DNA of 64,000 nt from Cephalotus follicularis (Eukaryota > Streptophyta > Magnoliopsida > Oxalidales > Cephalotaceae): the NCBI GenBank assembly GCA_001972305.1, contig BDDD01000914.1, forward strand, positions 1 to 64,000, read 5' to 3'. A program made the translations under genes and the position numbers. This document shows, piece by piece, positions 1-11,123 of this stretch; positions within the stretch are counted from its first letter, which is position 1; each line of letters opens with the position of its first letter. The notes under the pieces were generated by a model. It did not search any database, was not told the DNA's origin, and saw nothing but the letters and a program-made list of their open reading frames with translations.

Positions 1-250
1 TAACGATTTGCGCCCTTAATCAAATCGAGATAGTGGAAACTCAAGGAGCTCCCTTGGGAAAAGTGGACGTAGGCAAGAGTTAGCCGAACCACTCTAAATA
101 TCGGAGAAGTTTTTCTTTCCTTATCTCTTTAAATTTAAAGTTTTTAAATTTCCGCATATTCCTCAATATTCAATTCACCCCCCTTTTTTGCATATTTAGG
201 AGTAGTTTTTAATAATAAACCTCAATTTTGCATACTTCACCTAGGTTGAA
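1..250 (+). mobile_element. 3' tail of a Sirevirus-type copia LTR (fragment)
   Basis: The first 110 bases match the late part of the complete Sirevirus LTRs at 22917-22985 and 31010-31085: the words GTGGAAACTCAAGGAG, AAAGTGG, GTAGGCAAGAGTTA and CCGAACCACTCTAAA occur in the same order. A C-rich run near 178-186 resembles the C-run near the LTR end. No primer-binding site follows, so this is a fragment cut by the window edge or by decay. Confidence 0.6.
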
Positions 251-1620
251 TAGATTAAAATTAATTTAGCTTGTTTCCTAGCGTTCGACCCGTTACTGCA
301 CAACCGTGCACTTGCAGTATAAATTTTAAAACATTCAAAAATCATGAACAGCATTCTAACATCCGTATGTATGATTTAGAATCTCGATCGGACCTTAAAA
401 AAGTCATTGAACGGTTGTTTAAAGTGTTAGGAATTTCTGCTGGAAAACTGATTACGTGCAGAAATTTCTGTTCAGATTTTTTGTACAATTTAGTGCAGAC
501 TTTCTGGTAGTTACCATAAACAGAAAGTTGGACTGGTTAGTGATAGCCTGAGTGCAGGATAACTTCGCACAGTTTCTGGCAGTTCGTGCTAAGTTACTGG
601 CAGTTTCTGTACACTTACTGACAATTTCCATCACAATTATTGTTAGTTTCCTACAGGTTGCCTGTAAGCTTCCTGACAGTTTTTCAATGCAATTTATGTA
701 CAATCTTCGCATAGTTACTGGCAGGAATACTATATGGATTGGACGGGTACGTACCAGGATGTTCGGGTAGAGATTCAATTCACTTATGCACATAGCTCAT
801 TTATATAATGCAATTTATTCAAGATGAATATTAATATTAGTTTATTCTGATATTTAATTGCACTATTTTCACTCAATTAGATCCAATGGAAGGATCAATG
901 AATACATATAGTAGTGAACTACAAATAGGGTGACTAGATTCTAGTTTATCTAGTGGGAGTGGATTTTTAAGTAGTCTGGTAAATAAATCAACGAGCTATT
1001 AAATATTAAATTGTCACATGTTTATTCATTAAATATAATGTGTATATTTTTTGAGTTTCTTATGCATGCTAGTAGGCTTAGGACTCGACTTAGTTTTTTG
1101 GTTTCTTTCATGGACGTTATTTAAATTCTTTATTACTGTTGTGTTCATTCGGTCTGTAATAAGGCTGCCTGCGAACGCCGATAATTTTTCTTATCTATTA
1201 TTTTTTTTACTTGTAAAATCTCTTCTCCCTACATATTTCTTATTTTTTAATGCACAAGGGATGTAAATTTTGAAATGGGGATACAATGAAGATTGAAGAG
1301 ATGATCAAGAAGAATACAAGACCAAGTGAATGCCACGTATGCATGGTGTGAATGTAGTAATAAAGTAGTTATTAAATAATAAGCACTTAGGAGACCGAGT
1401 GGTCACGTTTGGCTCACGTGATCACTATAATAGTTAAAGTCCCAAGTCAGACCATTTTTTTTAGGATGCATGAGATGGATGAATTATTTTTAATTTTTCC
1501 AAACACATCTAAGCATGCTAAGTCGTTTCAAATGGATGTGGAAGATAAGTAAAATTATCTAAAACGGCTATGGTAAAATATAAAATTTAATGAGACCAAA
1601 TTCCTCCAAATGTAAATATT
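251..1620. other. AT-rich intergenic DNA without a recognisable gene
   Basis: No supported coding region. Between about 560 and 730 there is a loose reiteration of words such as AGTTACTGGCAG, TTTCTGGCAGTT and CTTACTGACAATTT, which looks like LTR-type reiterated sequence. The short open frames here overlap each other on both strands and have no family features. Confidence 0.4.
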
Positions 1621-1624
1621 AAGT

Positions 1625-2518
1625 CCATAAGTGGTGGGGAAAAAAGCTGTCTCGTTCCTCTTCTTACTATGCCACCTCATATCAGCAGATGTTTTGTCTG
1701 ATTGAAACAACCTCTAAAATCTTGGTGCAACTGGAAAGTGACGCAAAACCTTGTAAGGTACCTGTTTCTTTCTCTTTCCGCCACCGCTAGGTTTGAATCT
1801 AGGATGATTACATGTTGGACACTCTGTAGCATACCTATGCTGATCCCCGTAATACAACATACAATCATTGACACATGCATCTATCTTTTTGTAGTCTAAT
1901 CTCAATGTCTTCATAATGTGTTTCAGCTTGTAATAAGACTCTGGCAACTTCTCATCCTCGGGCATTTCGCTCTTAACAATCTGAAGAATTTCCTCAGTCC
2001 CTTCGTTAGGAATCCCATACTTGGACTTGACATTCATGAGTCACGTCATCATAGACAATTGGTGTGTTTTTTTACAGCCATTCCACAATCGTTCATCCAC
2101 ATCCTTAAGCAAGTCATAGAACTTTTTTGCATTGGGATTCAGAAGCTCATCGGCCGTCTCGTCATGTTCACGAGTATCAAACTCGAACCCCCCAGCATCC
2201 ATTACAAGATCAACAAAAGGATTGCTCGGACCCAAGGGGTTTGGCTGCTCTACTGCAGCCCGACGGCGTTCCCTCGTTTCCCCATGTTGATCCCACAATG
2301 TGTATTGGAGGGTGAATCGTTCTTCAACAAATGTAACTGCACTTTAGATCGAGTTCCAAATGCCCTTAACTTGCAACGTTTGCAAGGACACTTTATCATA
2401 CTATTACAGAAAAACTCTTCATTTGAGAATGCAAAATCTAGGAAACCGAGCACACCCCTGTTAAATTCCTTCGTTAGTAAACAACCCACCTACTCATCCA
2501 ACTCCTGTCCACAGACAT
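1625..2518 (-). pseudogene. CACTA (En/Spm) TNP2-type transposase, N-terminal half, broken
   Basis: Read on the minus strand from an ATG at 2518. The start (MSVDRSWM) and the following FLDFAFSNEEFFCNSMIKCPCKRCK segment (about 2435-2365) match the transposase-associated domain of plant CACTA transposases, with its Cys-x-Cys-x2-Cys cluster. Downstream, about 2030-1714 reads as the start of the Transposase_21 region: a KIDACVNDCMLYY stretch, a CPTCNHPRF zinc-like pair and a conserved VLRHFPVAPRF. Homology runs on past a stop to a DMRWHSKKR motif near 1670. There is a stop plus frame change just after the start, another frame change near 2250-2290 and an in-frame stop after the PRF motif. The catalytic core is missing. 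This is a dead fragment of the element whose end is at 4228. Confidence 0.75.
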
Positions 2519-3384
2519 TTTTTCTACAAGTAGGGTAGAATATTGTTACATTCGAGTATTCTTTTCTCAAAATGCATTGACAGAAGTGTATCTCACCACC
2601 TAACTCTAAAAGGTATGGCCCTATCACATTCCCGACTACGTACCTCCACTAATATCGTTATCCCACGTGTATAGTTTACTCTGAAAAAATTTCAGCAGCA
2701 TCTTCCCACGGTTCCTCAAATACACGAATTAAACTGAATTAATCAGTTTAATTATGCATCCGAGGAACATGTTTAAGGAGTGCAACCGAAACTTCATTGA
2801 AGAAAACTGTGTACACAAAATAACGATATATCCTACAGTGGACGTATGTATGTGAGAACTATCCGAACTGGACAATTCATGATTCACTCCTATTGAACGA
2901 ATCATGAACGGGAATCTAAGGTTTCTCTCGACTTTAATCATAACTGAACTCTACAATAAATTTAAACATGATAAACCATCAAACTTTCATTTTGATATAA
3001 AACCTACAAGATACTTCAAAATCATGAAATTCTACAACGACAATGGACTTTTTACTTCTACAACGACAATGGACTTTTTACTTCACTCAAAATTTATACC
3101 GCACATCAAATCATTCGTACAGTAAGTAATTTGTTTCTATACAATTCAATAATCTAATCAATTATTACCCATATACATAGTAAGTGTATTGCAAACAGTA
3201 AGTAATGAAATCACAAACAAGTGAAATAGTACAATATCAAATAACTTGTTTATATATATACTTTGTTTTTTATCTCAGATTTTTTACTCACTCAACTTGG
3301 AGCTCAAGAGACGACCAATCCAATTGAAGACTTATAAATTTATTATTGATCCAGATTCACACATCAATAACCAACTCGAAAGGC

Positions 3385-3665
3385 ATCAATGTCTTTGGGA
3401 AGACATCAATATCTTTACACAAATGCATCGACGCTTTTGAAAGAAAGCATCAACGCTATTGTGTGCTATACTCACAGTGTCCAATCTTTTGAGCATCGAT
3501 GCTTTCTATAATGCCGCCGACCCCCAAAGGAAAAGCATAGACGTTATTGGGCGTGGGACTTAAGGGATTAAAAGTCAAAGGCATTGATGCTTATGGGCAA
3601 AAGCATCGGTGCCCTTGTCCAAATAGCATTAACGCTATCCAAAAGCGTCGACCATTGTCTATAAT
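3385..3665. repeat. Array of degenerate GCATCGACGCTT-type words
   Basis: About ten imperfect copies of a short palindromic word (forms such as GCATCGACGCTTTTG, GCATCAACGCTATT, GCATCGATGCTTT and GCGTCGACCATTG) are packed at irregular 20-35 base spacing. They resemble the GTCGAC-centred words in the LTRs at 22105-22490, 30200-30580 and 43160-43390. No ORF of note. Confidence 0.5.
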
Positions 3666-4229
3666 CAATCCCAAAGGTCCTAAACTCAATCATTAGTTAT
3701 TATTTTTTTTTTTTTTTGTAAAAACTAATCATTTCACACTTTAAGCAAGTCTATAAGTCATCATTAATCAAATTAAAACATCGGTTTTATTTATTTCAAT
3801 TCAGTTTAGAGAATTTAGGTCAAATTGCTCTATTTTCAATTCAAGCTCAAATACATCAAATATCAAGTAACCAATCACTTTATATTCAATCAATACATGC
3901 ATATAAATAACTATATGTTATTTATAAAGTCTGTAAACCATGTATGGGGGAGAAAGTGAGGGCGAGTGGCGGTGAGGTAGAAGGAGAGGAAAAAAAGAGA
4001 GAGGAAAAAAAAGAAAGGATTGGGTAGTATTAGGGTAAATCACGGTGAGGGCATGGCGAGGGCACTTATTGCCCTCGCCGTGCCTTTTAAAACGGCGAGG
4101 GCATGGCGAGGCAAGAGTGCCCTTGCCATGCCTTTTTTTTTTTTTAAAAATAAAAAAAATGCTCAACGGCGAAGGGATTACGGTACCCTCGCCATTTGCC
4201 CCCGCGGTTGCTTGTTTTTCTTGTAGTGT

Positions 4230-4685
4230 TGAGTGGTCGACCTTAAGATAACTTGGGGAAAATTAAGAATGTCAGTGGCCAATATTGGGGCAGTTTTGGT
4301 AGTTCAAAGTTGTCAAATGAGGAGAGCTTCATCAACATTTGCTTCGTCGAGTATGTCTTAGGACATGTTGTGTTGTATATCCTTGAAACTATCATCTTGA
4401 TCAAAACTAAAAAAACCCAACAAAAAAAAACTGTTCTTCTCTTTGAAATTTCTCAATTATTTGATATCCTAATTTTTTTTCCTTCATATCTTCTTTCTAA
4501 ATTTTTTGCCAATTTGATTCCCTTCATATCTTCTCAAACTATTGTACAATATTTGCGTTTGTACATACATTATTCCTTGATCCTTTTGATTATATCATTC
4601 ATTTTGCTAATTCTCATGTGCATTATGATATTGTATAAGTACTGAAACATGTGAAGACAATAAGCATCATAAGATTTATAATGTC
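4230..4685. other. AT-rich stretch, no supported gene
   Basis: One plus-strand frame of 130 codons (4253-4645) is open, but it is low-complexity, rich in Leu, Ile and Phe from the AT bias, and matches no family I recognise. I regard it as chance. Confidence 0.4.
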
Positions 4686-4689
4686 ATTC

Positions 4690-5755
4690 TAGAAAATGAA
4701 GGAACAATAGATACCCCCACCACCACCAAATCTCACTTCACAATGGAACATGCTCTCCCTTTTCTACAATGTGGGTCTATCTTACAACCACTCACCAATA
4801 CCAAATCTATCACCAAAGGCTAGCAACTCCATACCCATGTCATCACTTCAGGTGCTCTCTTGAAAAACACCTATCTAAACACCAAATTCTCCATCTTTTA
4901 CTCCAATTGTAGTCAAATGACCCAAGCCAAGGTTGTGTGAAGAATGTTAATCTAAAAGAATCAATGTGAAAGACTAGGCTCATGGTTGTTGGCGAAAGAG
5001 GCTGTGTCATGAAACTTCATTGCTTTTGGCTATATAAGGACCGGAGATACGATTGAAAGCTTATGGATTTTTCGTCGAATGGTTTTGGGAGAAGCGGAAC
5101 CTAATCAAGTTATGTTTGTATCTGTTCTTGTTGCTTGGGATCATATCACAATCTTGCAATTCGCCTTGTCTGTTCATTCACCTCTCATCAAGAAAAGGGT
5201 TTTCTAGGAACACTATGGTTGCAACTGCCCTTATAAGCATGTATTCTAAATGTGGAAGTTTGGCATGTTCACATAATGTTTTTGATGACATGCCCCATAA
5301 AATTTTGGTATCATAGAGTGATATGGTGACAGGTTATGGGGTTCATAGGAAGGGAAGAAATGCTATCTCCATTTTATGTGAAATGTTGGCAAAATTAGTG
5401 GTTGAGGGTAAAGAAAATTTCCAAAGAACGACAAACGGTAACAATGTGAAGCTTGAACTTGCTCATTACTTATGTCTGGTAGATCTTCTTGGTAGAGCAG
5501 AGCATCTAGATGAAGTATATATATGATGTTATAAAGACAATGGAAGTTAATCCCTCTGATGATATAAGGAATCACTCCTTATGCTTGTTGACAACATCGA
5601 AACATTAAGCTAGCAGAGATTATAGATCAGAAATTTTTTGATATGAACCCAAAAGGAAAGGGTAGCTACATTTGCCTTTCCAATGTATATGCTACTAAGA
5701 AAAGATAGGATGATGTTGACAAGATGAGATCAATGCTGAGAATGAAGAGGAATTT
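4690..5755 (+). pseudogene. PPR (pentatricopeptide repeat) protein gene, decayed
   Basis: Reading across frames gives an ordered PLS-type PPR protein. A QLHTHVITSGALLKNTYLN-like segment lies near 4825-4885. The best repeat, MVATALISMYSKCGSLA followed by HNVFDDMP, lies at 5215-5300. MVTGYG with NAISILCEM follows at 5323-5388, then a CLVDLLGRAEHLDE block at 5470-5515 and an E-domain-like segment (PKGKGSYICLSNVYA) at about 5648-5695. Such proteins normally act in organelle RNA processing. At least five in-frame stops and several frame changes break it, and no intact start is left. The absence of introns is normal for PPR genes, so this may be an ordinary dead paralogue. Confidence 0.7.
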
Positions 5756-5769
5756 TCAAAAAAAAAAAA

Positions 5770-6055
5770 AAGAAATGCTAGGTTGAAAGCATGAAAGGGC
5801 AGCCTATGCAAAAATAGGTCGTCCGTTGAGTTGAAAACCTGAAAAGATGTTCAGGCAAAAGTTAGGACAAAGAAAAAAAAAAGAAAAAAAAACCGCTAGA
5901 TTGAAAACCTAAAAGGGTAGCCTATGTAAAAATAGGGTGTCCACTGAGTTGAAAACCTGAAAGGGCGACTCAGGCAAAAGTTAGAACGAAAAAAAAGACA
6001 TGCTAGGTTGAAAACTTGAAAAATCGGTCTAAGCAAAAATTAAAGCAAGCATGAT
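5770..6055 (+). repeat. Tandem repeat, period about 107-118 bp
   Basis: Units start at CTAGGTTGAAA-type words at 5778, 5896 and 6003, giving spacings of 118 and 107. Each full unit contains two related half-units (CTAGGTTGAAAACCTGAAAGGGC, then GAGTTGAAAACCTGAAAGG, then CAGGCAAAAGTTAG), so the deeper period is near 50-65 bases. Poly-A tracts separate the units. Confidence 0.75.
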
Positions 6056-6059
6056 GGCA

Positions 6060-6960
6060 TTATATGTGACCCATACAGATTTATGTGGGAGAAATCATTT
6101 GGACAATAACAAGGTTGATAACGCAAAATTTGGAGAACAAAATTGTTTGTTACATTATGCTTGTTGCCAATAGGAGACTTGAGGAATGTGAATATCCAAT
6201 ACTATAATACCTGGATTTGATCAAGACACTCCCAAAAATTGAAGATTACAGCAAAAATATTATTGAATATAGTGTGCAAACCATTTGTTTGAAGGAGTTA
6301 TGTGCTCAAGGAACATCTTAGTTTTGCCCTTCATTTGCCTTGATCATGTTGTTGGTCTTGCATAAATTTGTAATTGAAATTTTTACATAGGGTAAAGAGG
6401 TCATTCATAAAGTTGTGGGTCATTCATAAATTGCTTAGTGTTCTTGTATATGAAGTCATAATAAGTGTAAAATGTTGCGAGTACACTGCGGGTCCCATGT
6501 CCGAACGATACAATTTGATGAAGCTGAATACTTGTGCAAGACAACTCTTGAAGTTCCTCATGCACATAGTGACCCGACCTCACTTAATCAAGCGACTGAC
6601 CACAGGCTGATGAGTGAAATGAGCATATGATTATCATCAGAAATCACTGGAAATTGTTTTGAGCAAATCTTTTACAATGGCGTTTTTGGGTTACTGTTCC
6701 AACCAAATATCAGTTATTTTTTTTTTTTCAAAAAAAAAAATAATGTAAGTATCACTCATCAAAAAAATAATAATAATAAGATGTTGACATGACCAACTAA
6801 TGGTCATATCAGCAAAATTTATAGAAAAACTAGCGAATGCACTTGATTGCTTGTTCTTTTTAGACTTCAACTAAAATTGGGGCTCTAAATTAAACTTTAA
6901 AATAAGCACTAAAAATGCCCTTTGGTCTTTGAAAAACAGTGAACAATAATGTAAACAACA
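6060..6960. other. Intergenic DNA, no feature seen
   Basis: AT-rich and without a supportable ORF. There is a homopolymer pair near 6718-6742 (T-run followed by A-run) that could form a hairpin. It leads into the duplicated flank of the tRNA gene. Confidence 0.4.
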
Positions 6961-6963
6961 ATT

Positions 6964-7059
6964 TTTATAAAAATAAGAATTCCAACAATAAACAAAGTTG
7001 AGATGGCCGAGTTTATAAAAATAAGAATTCCAACAATAAACAAAGTTGAGATGGCCGAG
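6964..7059 (+). repeat. 48-bp tandem duplication including the tRNA-Leu 5' end
   Basis: Bases 6964-7011 and 7012-7059 are the same 48-bp unit in direct tandem. The first copy contains tRNA nucleotides 1-15 (GTTGAGATGGCCGAG at 6997-7011) and stops inside box A. The second copy continues into the complete tRNA gene. Confidence 0.9.
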
Positions 7060-7084
7060 TTGGTCTAAGGCGCCAGATTAAGGT

Positions 7085-7117
<33 letters not shown>

Positions 7118-7125
7118 TCTCAACA
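7045..7125 (+). tRNA. tRNA-Leu (anticodon AAG)
   Basis: The 81-base gene folds as a class II tRNA. The acceptor stem GTTGAGA (7045-7051) pairs with TCTCAAC (7118-7124), and the discriminator is A at 7125. Box A TGGCCGAGTTGG (7052-7063) and box B GGTTCAAATCC (7104-7114) are perfect. The anticodon loop TTAAGGT lies between the CCAGA and TCTGG arms and reads AAG. The long variable arm is as expected for leucine. CCA is not encoded, as in nuclear genes. A TTTT pol III stop lies at 7136-7139. No intron. Confidence 0.96.
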
Positions 7126-7211
7126 ACAAATCATCTTTTCTCTTTTCTTTGTTTTGTACAATATAAGACGTGGTGCTTCTTCTCGCGCCAAGTCTTATCT
7201 TGCAAAAACAT

Positions 7212-10200
7212 ATGGTGGCCATGACTTCTCTCACAAGGACTACCACCACCTACATTGCATTTCAATTTCATTACCAAAAGAGCTTCAAAATTCGAACAAA
7301 TTTGCGAATCAAAGCATCTTCTGCTGCTGCTCCTGGTGTGGATCTCAACACCCTTCGATCTGCCATTGCAAAGGTACGTTTTCACTATATATATATAACA
7401 CATGCACACTCGTGGTTGGTACTTTTTATAGCGATTATGAAAGTTAGGGCAGTTTAAAAATAACAATCACTTGCATGAAATTTTGTTTTTCTTGCTAAAT
7501 GAAAATAAATAAACATTGAGTTTTAATGCTTAAAGTGGGCCACTTGAAGCTTCGATGACTTTAATAAATATTGTAGATATATTTAAGAATTTTCCAATAA
7601 AAATTGTATGTTGCAATGGAATCCCCAACGAAAAGATAGGTATAGTATAGTAGTCTAATTGTCCCACACAAAACTTTTATAATTGTTGCATTAAGTTTGT
7701 GGGAGAATTAATTTTTGGCTTCATGGGAGTTTGCCATCCCTCAGTAACTAATTACACCAAGGACCCAAATCATAAAGAAGAGTTGACAAAAACTATAAAA
7801 AAAAAATGAGACAAAAATCACAAAACTCTTTTGCCATAGTTTTTCAAATCATTGATCATGAATTTAGGTATACAAGATATGGAATTGTAGGAAGCGTGAC
7901 GACTGGATTTGTCTATCAAGAATATTGGGATTTTCTGGGGCTCTTGGTGTTCTGAGAGCAGCCTCCGGATATTTTGATCCTACTTTATCACATTAGCAGC
8001 TGCTGTCAAATTAAGCTCAAGAACCTTGAAGGTTAACTTTGTTTCTCATACTCTTTAATCTGCTGAAGAAATTAAAGTCACATGTTGGACACTGCTAGCT
8101 TGAATAGATGAAAGAGACTGAGGGGGGCAATGTTGAGATTATCAATTTGGTTTTATATTTGTTTTGGTGCACACAGTATACACTTGGCGGCTTGTATCTA
8201 ATACTCATTAGTATGCATTGGTATAACGGGAACTTGACGTGCTTAAATCCTATGCAAACGATCATTGACTAATGTATATTATCTGCAGAAAGATAGTGAT
8301 GCTGTTAAAGACGCACTCAATAAACTCAGCCAAGTTGGATGGGCCAAGAGATGGAGTTCTCAGCCGTACGTGTCACGTCGTCCGGTCAGTCTCCATTACA
8401 AGTATGAAGTTCTAGGAAGTTGCTAACTCAAACATTTATTACATGTTCAAATCCATGCATTGATGTATAAACATCATTAGTGGGTTCCATACTTCGATTA
8501 TAATTAGGTTTTCTTGGTTGAGCAAAAGGAATAATAGTGATAAAACTAACAAAAAGAAATTTGATGCAATAGACCTCTCTTCGGGAGCTGACAACTCTTG
8601 GAATAAAAAATGCGGAGAATCTTGCAATTCCAAGTGTCAGGAATGATGTAAGTATTATTATTGTCTTTTACTTGGACCTTGTCAATTGAGGCAAGCACTA
8701 AAACTTTACAATTCTAATACTGTTTGTACCTGCTATATCATGACTGCTTAAACTAAAATGAATGTGGAGAAAGTTTTACTTCAAATGGGTTGAGAAACTT
8801 CAATAAAGTGACATAACCCGAACTTTGGCAGCAAATGTCAGCAGAAACTCAACTCCACAAGAATATTGTCCTCAACCGTTTCTAGTCTGTCTTTCTATAT
8901 TGAATTGAGGTCTCCCTAGTGGTGAAATTACGATGTTATAAATTGGCTGGACCTACATGACAACTTTGTATTTGAATTGATACAAATAACATCTTTGGCA
9001 TGGATAAAAACATGGCATTTGACATCTTCAGTGATGCAGGCGGCTTTTCTTTTCACAGTGGTGGGAACGACAGGGTTTTTGGGCGTTCTTGCTGGCCAGC
9101 TTCCTGGGGTAACTTGACTGTTTACCTCTTCTCTGTATGCTTTTGGAAAGATATTATCATATAACCAAGTAGGAGCAAGTTATAGGAAATATTTTTATTA
9201 TAATTATATTGTTTATATCAGTTTTAGGAGTCTTCTCTTATATTGTTTTAGGGGCAAATGTACAAAAGGCATAAAACTTTCTCTAACGAAATATTTTTTT
9301 TATATCTTCTCAGAATTGATAAGTGAATAGGGATTGCAATTTATTAATTCATATTAACAGCAGGTATCAGTGCCAGCATGAATTTGTTAGTACCAAGCCT
9401 AAAACTGTGTGTGTTTTTGTCCGCTGGCTTGCACACTATTCAAGTTCCGTTTCTCTGTTTAGCATTGTAATTTACAGATAACTACGTCAAGATGAATTCG
9501 ATAAGAAGTCGAGGGCTAACAAAACTATAAAATTTGCTTTTGTGTGCAACTTTATATTAGCGTATGATAGTCAAGCATCATCTCAAGTGCATTTCATTAT
9601 ATATCTATAAATCCGCTTAATTCAAAAGATAATTTCTCTATGTATAATTTTATCTGTTGCATACCTGTCATGATCAAATTTGAGTTTTTCTTGGTCAAAC
9701 AAATTATTTTGGACCTTAGAGATATACTGATGCAAAAACTTGAAAGTAACATGTGAATTATAACCTTTGAAGAATTCTAAGTTTTGATAATGCTGCTTTC
9801 TACTGTCCCTCCAGGACTGGGGCTTCTTTGTGCCATACTTGATCGGGAGTATTTCTTTAGTTGTCTTGGCTGTGGGGAGCATTTCACCTGGGTAAGATAC
9901 CAAGTATCTAAAGTTTTGTCCATATTATTTGAAATCCCTATACAATGAAGTTCATAGGCTAGTATTAAAGGAGCACCGCAGATGATGCTATTAAGTAATG
10001 TTATTAATCTGCTATCGCAGGCTTCTTCAAGCTGCAATTGGTGCCTTCTCATCATTTTTTCCTGATTATCAGGACAGGATTGCCAGACATGAAGCAGCTC
10101 ATTTTTTAAGTACTCCCTTCACATTAGTATACTTAATTATTCAATTATTCAAAGACAATGATGTGTCTGCTTCAGTTACTTTCTAATGAGAATGTTATCT

Positions 10201-11123
10201 ACAACATGTTAGTTTCCTATTTGCTTGGCCTTCCCATCCTGGGGTATTCTTTGGATATTGGAAAAGAGCATGTCAATCTCATTGATCAAAGGCTAGAAAA
10301 GCTGATATACAGCGGGCAGCTTGATGCTAAGGAACTTGACAGGTACCCCTTTGAATGGCTGTTTCCATTGATCAACATTCAGTTTGCAGTAATCCATGAT
10401 GAGCTGCAAAATGTTCAATGTCTAGAGGTTGAAAGGGCGTGGATTATATCTTATCCCCATTAAACTAGTGATACCTATAATTAGCCAAAATAAGAGGAAA
10501 TGTGGTAGGAATGTTAGATAAAGCATTATACTGTGCCAGTAGATACAAGTACAAAATCATATCACAATGATCGTTCCCAAATTTATGTGGGCAGATATTT
10601 GATTGCAATTCCTGTTCTCAGGTTGGCAGTTGTGGCAATGGCTGGACTTGCAGCAGAAGGTCTAGAATATGACAAAGTGGTTGGTCAATCAGCTGATCTT
10701 TTCACTCTTCAGGTTGGCAACTAGCATTTGCCTAAGGTCTAGCTATTTATACCAATTTCAGGATATGTAATTGCATATCATGGTTTTTGTGTTTCCTGCA
10801 GAGACTTATAAACAGGAGCAAACCCCAGTTAAGCAAAGACCAGCAACAAAATCTTACAAGATGGGCTGTGAGTTTCTCCACTCCAGAGCTTACATGCTTT
10901 GCTAAAGTTGTTGGCTTGCCTATTGCTTTTTCAGTTCAGTGAGTTTGAGCAATTACCAGAAATTTCAAAGATAGATCGCTGATTCTTTGGGAAAGAAATG
11001 CAGGTATTGTTCGCCGGTTCCCTCTTAAAGAATAACAAGGAGATTCATAGAGACCTAATGACAGAAATGTCAAAGAAGGCAACTGTCATTGAGTGCATTG
11101 AAGCTATAGAGAAGGCTGCATAG
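7212..11123 (+). CDS. Plastid-targeted FtsH-M41-like membrane protein (HEAAH), 10 exons
   Basis: Exons inferred by GT/AG and reading frame: 7212-7373, 8289-8384, 8573-8647, 9040-9108, 9815-9891, 10021-10109, 10213-10342, 10622-10712, 10802-10867 and 11004-11123, giving 324 residues. The first ~34 residues are rich in Thr, Ser and Arg and poor in acids, ending RIKASSAA, like a chloroplast transit peptide. Two hydrophobic segments (about 112-132 and 136-158) should span a membrane. HEAAH at 183-187 sits where FtsH proteases have HEAGH. The later AGLAAEGL and SADLFTLQRL segments (240-247, 256-265) match the M41 helix carrying the third zinc ligand, here Asp258. There is no AAA ATPase domain. It resembles the uncharacterised Arabidopsis family that I recall as including At5g27290. 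Peptidase activity is an inference. The upstream tRNA ends 86 bp before the ATG. The in-frame ATG at residue 4 is an alternative start. Confidence 0.88.

Larger units (their letters stand above)
1625..4228 (-). mobile_element. Remnant of a CACTA transposon (5' half)
   Basis: On the minus strand position 4228 starts with CACTACAAGAAAAAC, the classic CACTA terminal inverted repeat. It is followed by GC-rich subterminal repeats of the type GGCGAGGGCATGGCGAGG (about 4045-4200 in plus coordinates), several of which can pair with each other (for example around 4056-4085 and 4091-4135). The transposase remnant at 2518-1625 has the matching orientation. No opposite CACTA end was found to the left, so the 3' half appears lost. 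About 2520-3380 between transposase and end has no ORF I could assign. Confidence 0.65.

Noticed and set aside
4253..4645. 130-codon hydrophobic frame
   Set aside because: AT-rich low-complexity sequence producing Leu/Ile/Phe by chance. No start context or family resemblance.
7170..7373. Longer start for the M41-like gene at 7170
   Set aside because: The codon there is GTG. The first ATG in frame is 7212, and it begins a good transit peptide.
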